From the NCBI RefSeq assembly GCF_000153705.1, contig NZ_DS022272.1:999839-1063838 (forward strand): DNA of 64,000 nucleotides. The letters are read 5' to 3'. The first letter of the stretch is position 1; every line of letters starts with the position of its first letter. The stretch comes from Fulvimarina pelagi HTCC2506 (GTDB lineage: Bacteria; Pseudomonadota; Alphaproteobacteria; Rhizobiales; Rhizobiaceae). The notes under the pieces were generated by a model. That model saw only the letters and a program-made list of their open reading frames with translations. It did not search any database and had not been told where the DNA came from. The translations under genes were made by a program, and so were the position numbers. Positions 57,413 to 64,000 of this stretch are shown here, piece after piece.

Positions 57413-58633
57413 ATGAACCAGCCGTTGACGCCAAATTCCTTCCGAGCGGGACCGGATGAAGAGGGACGGTTCGGTATATTCGGCGGCCGCTTCGTCGCCG
57501 AAACCCTGATGCCGTTGATCCTCGATCTGCAGGACCACTGGAACGCAGCGAAGGCCGATCCGGAGTTCAAGCGCGAACTCGATGGGCTCAATGCTACCTA
57601 TACAGGCCGCCCGTCGCCGCTCTATTTCGCAGAGCGCCTCACCGAAAAGCTCGGCGGCGCGAAGGTCTACTTCAAGCGCGACGAGCTGAATCACACCGGC
57701 TCGCACAAGATCAACAACTGCCTTGGCCAGATCCTACTCGCCCGCAAGATGAGCAAGACGCGGATCATCGCTGAAACCGGCGCTGGCCAGCACGGCGTTG
57801 CGACGGCCACCGTCTGTGCACGTTTCGGCTTGCCATGTGTCGTCTATATGGGCGCGACGGACGTCGAGCGGCAGGCACCGAACGTCTTCCGCATGAAGCT
57901 GCTCGGCGCGGAAGTCATCCCGGTCACTGCCGGCCACGGCACTTTGAAGGACGCCATGAACGAGGCGTTGCGCGACTGGGTGACCAATGTCGATTCCACT
58001 TATTACCTGATCGGCACGGCCGCAGGCCCGCATCCCTATCCGGAACTCGTTCGCGAGTTACAGTCGGTCATAGGCAAGGAAGCCAAGGAGCAGATGCAGG
58101 CTGCTGAAGGCCGTCTGCCGGACATGCTGGTCGCCGCCGTGGGCGGCGGTTCGAACGCGATCGGTCTCTTTCACCCTTTCCTCGACGACAGGGAGGTTTC
58201 GATCGTCGGCGTCGAAGCTGGCGGCAAGGGGCTCGACGGCGAGGAACACTGCGCTTCGTTGACCGCAGGCTCGCCGGGCGTCCTACACGGCAACCGCACC
58301 TATCTCCTGCAGAACTCGGACGGCCAAATCAAGGAAGGTCATTCGATCTCGGCCGGTCTCGACTATCCCGGTATCGGGCCGGAACACTCCTGGCTGAAGG
58401 AGTCTGGGAGGGTTGAATATGTTCCGATCATGGACACCGAAGCGCTCGAAGCCTTCCAGCTCCTGACCCGCACCGAAGGCATCATCCCGGCGCTAGAGCC
58501 CGCCCATGCGTTGGCCGAAGTGGTCAAGCGCGCGCCGAAGATGGGGAAAGATCAGATCATTCTGATGAACCTCTGCGGCCGCGGCGACAAGGACGTGCAC
58601 ACGGCGGCGAAGCATCTCGGGGTGGAGATGTAG
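57413..58633 (+). CDS. trpB: Tryptophan synthase beta chain
   Basis: The 406-residue PLP enzyme condenses indole with serine. The PLP Lys is in [20 protein letters not shown] around residues 88-107; [20 protein letters not shown] and [16 protein letters not shown] bind substrate and phosphate. [20 protein letters not shown] and [10 protein letters not shown] are typical C-terminal motifs. The ATG at 57413 is taken; a GTG at 57407 overlapping the trpF stop is a possible alternative. It lies with trpF but is separated from trpA by cutA. Confidence 0.97.
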   Translation: MNQPLTPNSFRAGPDEEGRFGIFGGRFVAETLMPLILDLQDHWNAAKADPEFKRELDGLNATYTGRPSPLYFAERLTEKLGGAKVYFKRDELNHTGSHKINNCLGQILLARKMSKTRIIAETGAGQHGVATATVCARFGLPCVVYMGATDVERQAPNVFRMKLLGAEVIPVTAGHGTLKDAMNEALRDWVTNVDSTYYLIGTAAGPHPYPELVRELQSVIGKEAKEQMQAAEGRLPDMLVAAVGGGSNAIGLFHPFLDDREVSIVGVEAGGKGLDGEEHCASLTAGSPGVLHGNRTYLLQNSDGQIKEGHSISAGLDYPGIGPEHSWLKESGRVEYVPIMDTEALEAFQLLTRTEGIIPALEPAHALAEVVKRAPKMGKDQIILMNLCGRGDKDVHTAAKHLGVEM

Positions 58634-58739
58634 AGCCACGTCGACTCGGAGCGTTTGGAAGATAGTCAGCTCTCGTCGCGGGCGGCGACAAACCCATTTG
58701 TCTGACTTCATCCGATGAATAGCCTGGGGAGCGGCCTCC

Positions 58740-59063
58740 ATGACCGACATCATCGAAATCCAGACCACCTGCCCGACGCTTGAGGATGCGCGCCAACTCG
58801 CGCATATTCTCCTCGATGAGAAGCTATCGGCCTGCTGTCAGATTGGCCGGGAGATCGATAGCCGTTACTGGTACGACGACAAGCAACATCGCGGCGACGA
58901 GACACCGTTGATCGTCAAGACAAGGGCTGATCTCTTCGATAGGATCGCCAAGCTCATTCGTGAGCATCACCCCTACGAGACGCCGGCAATTTTCGGCTTT
59001 GCGGTTCCGTTCGTCGATCAGGCAACCCGCGATTGGATCGACGAGACCTGCACCGGAGGCTGA
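58740..59063 (+). CDS. cutA: Divalent-cation tolerance protein CutA
   Basis: The 107-residue protein forms ferredoxin-like trimers. The segments [40 protein letters not shown] and [13 protein letters not shown] are the three CutA1 motifs, including the paired Cys. It has been linked to copper tolerance, but its molecular role is not settled. It stands between trpB and trpA (106 bases after the former, 149 before the latter). The ATG follows ggggagcggcctcc. Confidence 0.95.
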   Translation: MTDIIEIQTTCPTLEDARQLAHILLDEKLSACCQIGREIDSRYWYDDKQHRGDETPLIVKTRADLFDRIAKLIREHHPYETPAIFGFAVPFVDQATRDWIDETCTGG

Positions 59064-59212
59064 TCGGCAGAGGCGCGGTTTCAAAGCTTGATGACCGCTT
59101 GGCAGCGGCGGGTTCGATCGCGTATGGATGCGCGAATTCGAACCAGGCCGTGGATGCGCCGCTTGCGCGATCGTCCCACGGAACGACGCCCAGACTTTGC
59201 CGAAAGCGCATC

Positions 59213-60037
59213 ATGACGACACGCATCGAGGACCGTTTCGCCAGACTGAGGGACGAGGGCCGTCCTGCGCTGGTTAGCTTCATCATGGGCGGCGATCCCG
59301 ATCACGAGACTTCGCTCGGAATCATGAAGGCGCTTCCCGAGGCTGGTGCCGACATCATCGAGCTCGGTATGCCGTTCTCTGATCCGATGGCTGACGGACC
59401 CGCGATCCAGAAAGCTGGACTTCGGGCACTCAAGGGTGGGGCGAGCCTTCAGAAGACAATCGATATCGTAAAGGCGTTCCGCGAGACGGACACTGAAACG
59501 CCGGTTATCCTGATGGGCTATTTCAACCCGATCTACATCTACGGTGTCGAACGCTTCATTCCCGCCGCACTCGAAGCCGGCGTCGACGGACTGATCGTCG
59601 TCGATTTGCCCCCCGAGATGGACGGCGAACTCTGCCTGCCCGCGTTGGCCGCCGGGTTGAACTTCATCAGGCTCGCGACCCCGACCACCGACGACAAGCG
59701 TTTACCCGCGGTACTCAAGAACACCTCCGGATTTGTCTACTACGTCTCGATCACCGGCATCACCGGCGCCGCGGCACCCGACGCGAACAAGGTCGCGGCG
59801 GCGGTCGGGCGCATCAAAAACCACACCGATCTGCCGGTGTGCGTCGGCTTTGGCGTCAGAACTGCGGAACAGGCGGCCGAGATCGGCAAGGGCGCGAACG
59901 GCGTCGTCGTCGGCTCGGCGATCGTCTCGGCCATCGAAACTTCTCTAGAAAACGGCGCCGCAAGCGGTACGACCGTCGAGGCTGCTGCCGGCGTCGTCCG
60001 CGAGCTTGCGGGCGGCGTGCGCGGCCTCAAAGCTTGA
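59213..60037 (+). CDS. trpA: Tryptophan synthase alpha chain
   Basis: The 274-residue TIM-barrel subunit cleaves indole-3-glycerol phosphate. The catalytic Glu is in [20 protein letters not shown] and the catalytic Asp in [17 protein letters not shown]. The phosphate site is [20 protein letters not shown] and [12 protein letters not shown]. The frame opens upstream at 59033, but the ATG at 59213 gives the canonical N-terminus [20 protein letters not shown]. accD follows after 64 bases, as in other Rhizobiales. Confidence 0.97.
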   Translation: MTTRIEDRFARLRDEGRPALVSFIMGGDPDHETSLGIMKALPEAGADIIELGMPFSDPMADGPAIQKAGLRALKGGASLQKTIDIVKAFRETDTETPVILMGYFNPIYIYGVERFIPAALEAGVDGLIVVDLPPEMDGELCLPALAAGLNFIRLATPTTDDKRLPAVLKNTSGFVYYVSITGITGAAAPDANKVAAAVGRIKNHTDLPVCVGFGVRTAEQAAEIGKGANGVVVGSAIVSAIETSLENGAASGTTVEAAAGVVRELAGGVRGLKA

Positions 60038-60101
60038 GAAGTCGCGCCATCTGGCCCACATCCTGCTGCGGACCATCAGAAACGAGCTCAAAGCTTAAGC
60101 T

Positions 60102-61058
60102 ATGAACTGGATCACCAACTACGTTCGCCCGAAGTTCTCGAGCCTGCTCGGGCCGCGAACCGTGCCGGACAATCTCTGGATCAAATGTCCCGAGACCGGC
60201 GAAATGGTCTTCCACAAGGATCTCGAGGCCAATCAATGGGTCGTTCCATCCTCTGGCTTCCACATGAAGATCCGGGCTTATGACCGGCTCAAGGCTTTTT
60301 TCGACGAAGGCCTCTACGAGACGGTCGATCTTCCGGAAGTCGCGACTGATCCGCTGAAGTTCCGAGACTCAAAACGCTACACGGAGCGTCTGAAGGAGTA
60401 CCGATCGAAGACTTCGATGGAGGATGCCGTTGTCGTCGCTCGCGGCGACATCGAGGATCTTCCCATCGTCGCGACCGTGCAGGATTTCGCCTTCATGGGC
60501 GGCTCGCTCGGCATGGCGGCGGGTGAGGCGATCATCAGGGGATTCGAGACGGCGCTCGCCGAACGAAAGCCCATGGTCCTCTTCTCCGCGTCCGGTGGCG
60601 CTCGCATGCAGGAGGGAATTCTTTCACTCATGCAATTGCCGCGGACGACGGCTGCCCTCGAAATGCTAAAGGAAGCTGGGCTTCCCTATGTCGTGGTCCT
60701 CACGAACCCGACTGCGGGTGGCGTTTCGGCCTCTTACGCCATGCTGGGCGATGTCCACATCGCCGAGCCAGGTGCCGTCATTGGCTTCGCAGGCGCACGC
60801 GTCATCGAACAGACCATCCGCGAAAAGCTTCCGGACGGATTCCAGCGCGCCGAATACCTTCTTGAGCACGGCATGGTCGACATGGTCGTTCATCGCCATG
60901 AGTTGAAGCCGACAATTTCGTCACTCCTCAAGGTCTGGTTGAAGAAGCCGGCCTCTGTGAAAAGTCAGGCTCGCGCGTTGAACGGTTCAGGCCGTTCACT
61001 TCAAAGCGAGACGGCTTCTGCGGATTCGCCTGGGCCGACCGCATCCGATGCGGCCTGA
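60102..61058 (+). CDS. accD: Acetyl-CoA carboxylase carboxyltransferase beta subunit
   Basis: The 318-residue subunit, with AccA, transfers CO2 from biotin to acetyl-CoA, the first step of fatty-acid synthesis. The catalytic core includes [40 protein letters not shown] and [20 protein letters not shown], with [20 protein letters not shown]. The N-terminal zinc ribbon of E. coli AccD has four Cys; here only Cys29 is left ([11 protein letters not shown] and [11 protein letters not shown]). The last 35 residues are a Ser/Ala-rich tail. Upstream is trpA, downstream folC. Confidence 0.97.
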   Translation: MNWITNYVRPKFSSLLGPRTVPDNLWIKCPETGEMVFHKDLEANQWVVPSSGFHMKIRAYDRLKAFFDEGLYETVDLPEVATDPLKFRDSKRYTERLKEYRSKTSMEDAVVVARGDIEDLPIVATVQDFAFMGGSLGMAAGEAIIRGFETALAERKPMVLFSASGGARMQEGILSLMQLPRTTAALEMLKEAGLPYVVVLTNPTAGGVSASYAMLGDVHIAEPGAVIGFAGARVIEQTIREKLPDGFQRAEYLLEHGMVDMVVHRHELKPTISSLLKVWLKKPASVKSQARALNGSGRSLQSETASADSPGPTASDAA

Positions 61059-61184
61059 CTTGGTCTCTCCCGTCGTCATTCACCGATCCCGTACGAGACA
61101 GGCGATCGATCGGCCCGTTTGCTTGACTGATGCGGGCGCGGCGATTTCTTTGCATTTCGTCGGGGCCCGTCGTAGGGCAACGAA

Positions 61185-62519
61185 ATGACCATGACCTCAT
61201 TGGCCCATGCGGAGATCGAGGCGCTGCTGGCTCGACTTCCGAGGGGGTACGACCTGTCCCTCGATCGCGTCAGGGCACTCGCTGCTTCTCTCGGCAACCC
61301 GCATCTCAATCTGCCTCCGACCATCCACATCGCCGGAACGAACGGCAAAGGCTCTACTTCAGCCTTCTGCCGCGCGATTTTGGAGGCGGACGAAAAAAGC
61401 GTTCACGTCCATACCTCGCCGCATCTTGTCTCTTGGCACGAGCGTTATCGGCTTGGCCAGAAAGGCGAGCCTGGGCGACTCGTGCCGGACGACGTGCTTG
61501 CCGAAGCGGTCGCTCGCGCCGGCCAAGCCGTCGGCGACATGCCGATTACGGTGTTCGAGATCCTTACGGCCGTCACCTTCCTCCTGTTTTCCGAGCATCC
61601 GGCTGACGCGGCCGTCGTCGAAGTCGGTCTCGGAGGCCGTTTCGATGCAACGAACATTCTGGAAAGTCCGTCAGTCAGCGTGATAACGCCGGTCTCTCTT
61701 GATCACCAATCCTATCTCGGCGACAGCGTAGAGCTGATTGCAGCCGAGAAGGCTGGCATCATCAAACCTGGGGTTCCGCTTGTCGTCGGTCCGCAGCCCG
61801 AGTCGATCGCCGTTGACGTCATCACGAAGATCGCCGCGCGTAAAAGTGCGCCGATCGCCCGCTACGGCCAGGACTTCTTCGCATTCGAAGAGCACGGACG
61901 CCTTGTCTATCAGGACGACGATGGCCTCCTCGACCTGCCGCTCCCGCGCCTCTATGGCCGCCACCAGATCGCGAACGCGGCGACTGCGATTGCGGCGCTA
62001 CGAAAGGGCGGCTTCAAGCCAAAAGAACGCGCCATCGAAGCTGGCATGACCAAGGTCGAATGGCCGGGACGCCTGCACAAGATCACGACCGGTCCACTCT
62101 ACGAGGCTGTCGTAGAAGGTGGCGAGCTCTGGCTCGACGGCGGCCACAATCCGGGGGCCGGGGTGGCGATTGCTGAAGTCTTTGCGGATCTCGAGGACAA
62201 AGTCTCGCGGCCGCTCTTCCTCATCTGCGGCATGCTGAACACCAAGGATCCGACCGGCTTTTTCGAAGCCTTTCATGGCATAGCCCGCCGGGTCATCACC
62301 GTTCCGCTCAACTCAACTGATGCCGGGATCGATCCGAACGAACTCGTCGACTTCGCTCTCGACACCGGGCTTGACGCGGAGGCCGCAGATAGCATCGAGG
62401 CTGCAATCCGGCTCGTCTCGGCGCACTGGGCGGTCCAGCCGGCTCCGCGCTTCCTAATTTGCGGATCGCTTTACCTCGTTGGAGAGGCCCTCGAGAAGAG
62501 CGGTCTCGCACCGCGCTGA
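61185..62519 (+). CDS. folC: Bifunctional folylpolyglutamate/dihydrofolate synthase
   Basis: The 444-residue ATP-dependent ligase adds Glu to dihydropteroate and to reduced folates. The P-loop is TIHIAGTNGKGSTSAFCRAI near residues 45-64, then VHVHTSPHLVSWHERYRLG and VVEVGLGGRFDATNILE. TPVSLDHQSYLGDSVELIAA is the Mur-ligase-type metal site, and ELWLDGGHNPGAGVAIAEVF the C-terminal domain motif. The ATG at 61185 is followed by a second ATG at 61191; the true start could be either. It lies 126 bases behind accD. Confidence 0.97.
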   Translation: MTMTSLAHAEIEALLARLPRGYDLSLDRVRALAASLGNPHLNLPPTIHIAGTNGKGSTSAFCRAILEADEKSVHVHTSPHLVSWHERYRLGQKGEPGRLVPDDVLAEAVARAGQAVGDMPITVFEILTAVTFLLFSEHPADAAVVEVGLGGRFDATNILESPSVSVITPVSLDHQSYLGDSVELIAAEKAGIIKPGVPLVVGPQPESIAVDVITKIAARKSAPIARYGQDFFAFEEHGRLVYQDDDGLLDLPLPRLYGRHQIANAATAIAALRKGGFKPKERAIEAGMTKVEWPGRLHKITTGPLYEAVVEGGELWLDGGHNPGAGVAIAEVFADLEDKVSRPLFLICGMLNTKDPTGFFEAFHGIARRVITVPLNSTDAGIDPNELVDFALDTGLDAEAADSIEAAIRLVSAHWAVQPAPRFLICGSLYLVGEALEKSGLAPR

Positions 62520-62529
62520 GGTTCCCAAA

Positions 62530-62685
62530 GTGAGCAAGGTCTTCTCGATCCTCTTCATTATCTTGATGGGTATACAGCTGATCCGCCCGCTCGGGTTGCC
62601 GGGATTGAAACGCCGCGGCGACTTCTGGAAGATTGCGCTCGTCGGCTTCGTCATATTCAGCCTCACCATCATGGTTCGCCCTTGA
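62530..62685 (+). CDS. Small two-helix membrane protein upstream of murA
   Basis: A 51-residue protein read from the GTG at 62530, only 10 bases behind the folC stop. It has two membrane helices: about residues 3-18 (KVFSILFIILMGIQLI) and 32-47 (KIALVGFVIFSLTIMV), with RPLGLPGLKRRGDFW between. The middle motif RPLGLPGLK with a following DFWKIA is what I recall from similar short proteins next to murA in Rhizobiales. Function is unknown. An in-frame ATG at 62479 lies inside folC and is not used. Confidence 0.65.
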   Translation: MSKVFSILFIILMGIQLIRPLGLPGLKRRGDFWKIALVGFVIFSLTIMVRP

Positions 62686-62781
62686 AACCATGACTTGATC
62701 GAATGTTTGTGATCGCATCGGTGCTGGTGTAGGAACCGCTGGATTTGATCATTCATCGACATCAGTGGGCAGAACCGACAC

Positions 62782-64000
62782 ATGGACCGAATTCGCATAC
62801 GCGGCGGAAATCCGCTCAACGGGACGATTCCGATCTCTGGCGCCAAGAACGCGGCGCTTCCGCTGATGATCTCCTCGCTGCTCACTGATGATCAACTGAC
62901 GCTTGAGAACGTGCCGCATCTAGCCGATGTCGAGCAATTGATCCGCATCCTCACCAATCATGGCGTCGACTACACGGTCGCCGGCAAACGCGCCGGGCAG
63001 AGCACGGCGAGCGGGCGGACAATCCATTTCAGCGCCCGCAATATCGTCGACACCGTCGCACCCTACGAGTTGGTTTCGAAGATGCGTGCGAGCTTTTGGG
63101 TGATTGGACCGCTCCTTGCCCGAATGGGACGCGCGAAGGTCTCGCTCCCAGGAGGCTGCGCCATCGGGACGCGCCCTGTCGACCTCTTCATCGACGGCCT
63201 GCGCAAGCTCGGCGCGACTATCGAAATCGAAGGCGGCTATGCGATCGCTGACGCCAAGGGTGGCCTCGTCGGCGACCGGTTCGTTTTCCCCAAGGTCTCG
63301 GTCGGAGCGACCCACGTCCTCATGATGGCGGCGAGCCTCGCAAAGGGCGAAACGGTACTGGAGAATGCTGCTCGCGAACCGGAAGTCGTTGATCTCGCGA
63401 ATTGCCTCAACGCCATGGGCGCGCGTATCGAGGGAGCAGGCACGGCGACTATCACAATCACAGGCGTCTCCCAGTTGTCCGGCGCCCGGCACGCCGTGCT
63501 GCCTGATCGGATCGAGACCGGTACCTATGCGATGGCTGTTGCAATGGCCGGTGGCGCAGTGACGCTGACGAACACGCGCTCAGCTCTGCTCGATACCGCG
63601 CTTGGCGCTCTCAAAGATGCCGGTGCGAGCATCCGGGATACACCAGAGGGTATCCATGTGACGCGCAATGGCGGCGGCATTCAGCCTGTCGACGTCGTCA
63701 CCGACCCGTTTCCCGGCTTTCCAACCGATCTGCAGGCCCAGTTCATGGGATTGATGACGCGCGCCAATGGCACCTCGCACATCACGGAAACGATCTTTGA
63801 GAACCGGTTCATGCATGTGCAGGAGCTCGCGCGGCTCGGCGCAAAAATCTCTCTGTCAGGCCAGACGGCGAAGGTCGAGGGCGTGCCGGTATTGAAAGGG
63901 GCGCCAGTGATGGCCACGGACCTGCGCGCCTCCGTTTCACTCGTCATCGCGGGCCTCGTAGCCGAAGGCGAGACTGAAGTGCATCGGGTTTATCATCTCG
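62782..64000 (+). CDS. murA: UDP-N-acetylglucosamine 1-carboxyvinyltransferase (3' end cut off)
   Basis: About 406 residues are visible and the frame runs off the right edge; the full family length is about 430. The enzyme adds enolpyruvate from PEP to UDP-GlcNAc, the first committed step of peptidoglycan synthesis. The start [20 protein letters not shown] with the substrate Lys-Asn pair in [10 protein letters not shown] is typical. The catalytic Cys lies in [20 protein letters not shown], so the enzyme should be fosfomycin-sensitive in the usual way. [20 protein letters not shown] and [20 protein letters not shown] follow. Confidence 0.98.
   Translation, partial: MDRIRIRGGNPLNGTIPISGAKNAALPLMISSLLTDDQLTLENVPHLADVEQLIRILTNHGVDYTVAGKRAGQSTASGRTIHFSARNIVDTVAPYELVSKMRASFWVIGPLLARMGRAKVSLPGGCAIGTRPVDLFIDGLRKLGATIEIEGGYAIADAKGGLVGDRFVFPKVSVGATHVLMMAASLAKGETVLENAAREPEVVDLANCLNAMGARIEGAGTATITITGVSQLSGARHAVLPDRIETGTYAMAVAMAGGAVTLTNTRSALLDTALGALKDAGASIRDTPEGIHVTRNGGGIQPVDVVTDPFPGFPTDLQAQFMGLMTRANGTSHITETIFENRFMHVQELARLGAKISLSGQTAKVEGVPVLKGAPVMATDLRASVSLVIAGLVAEGETEVHRVYHL

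Overview
The window looks like a chromosomal segment of an alphaproteobacterium of the order Hyphomicrobiales (Rhizobiales), perhaps an Aurantimonadaceae-like marine lineage. This rests on gene order and sequence signatures. The orders rpsA-cmk-aroA-TIGR02300 gene-tRNA-Ala, SRP RNA-dnaX-ybaB-recR, trpF-trpB-trpA-accD-folC-murA, and cytochrome c-kdsB-pheA-nudC-HIT are familiar from that order. AccD, MoeB, DnaX and the TIGR02300 protein show altered zinc-ligand regions. A perfect TTAA-N7-TTAA (CtrA-type) site is also present. Base composition is high in GC and codon use is uniform. No prophage, intact insertion sequence, CRISPR array or rRNA operon was seen. The exact genus is inference.

Left part (1-12.3 kb): the window opens in a Wza-type polysaccharide export lipoprotein that diverges from a degenerate tyrosine-kinase-like protein, the edge of an exopolysaccharide locus. 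Next, on the plus strand, come a small HIG1-like membrane protein, a PduO-type cobalamin adenosyltransferase, the electron-transfer flavoprotein genes etfB-etfA, a 3-hydroxyacyl-CoA dehydrogenase and a GST. On the minus strand lies a replication cluster, dnaA-dnaN-recF-moeB, followed by a Gfo/Idh dehydrogenase. A rhodanese gene sits upstream of dnaA.

Middle (12.3-30 kb): a gene-poor 1.2 kb stretch with a CtrA-type site precedes a secreted GH25 muramidase. Then come an acidic membrane-anchored protein, the tRNA t6A-synthesis gene tsaC, an FAD-linked dehydrogenase, a DUF6101 protein, radC, map, sfsA and an orphan SoxYZ-like carrier. The aroA-(membrane protein)-cmk genes and rpsA follow on the minus strand, then the TIGR02300 gene and tRNA-Ala(GGC). 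A 416-codon gene of unknown function lies directly behind the tRNA and is followed by nth.

30-40 kb: a minus-strand peptide-transport operon encodes two tandem YejA-like binding proteins, YejB, YejE, a 57-residue small protein, a cation-diffusion-facilitator (Zn-type) exporter, YejF and a Nudix hydrolase. Several junctions are ATGA stop/start overlaps. The metal exporter and small protein inside a yej operon are the most unusual arrangement in the window.

40-64 kb: a membrane-anchored cytochrome c with two haem domains joined by a long acidic linker diverges from kdsB-pheA; nudC and a HIT protein are convergent with these. SRP RNA, dnaX, ybaB, recR and a P-loop kinase form the next block. 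An SDR gene diverges from a ynjBCD-type ABC importer whose ynjB and ynjC are separated by about 590 bp carrying a possible relic and a strong terminator. hrpB, trpF, trpB, cutA, trpA, accD, folC, a 51-residue membrane protein and the start of murA complete the window. Most genes are housekeeping. The points of interest are odd operon membership, domain fusions and residue losses rather than one clear new system.
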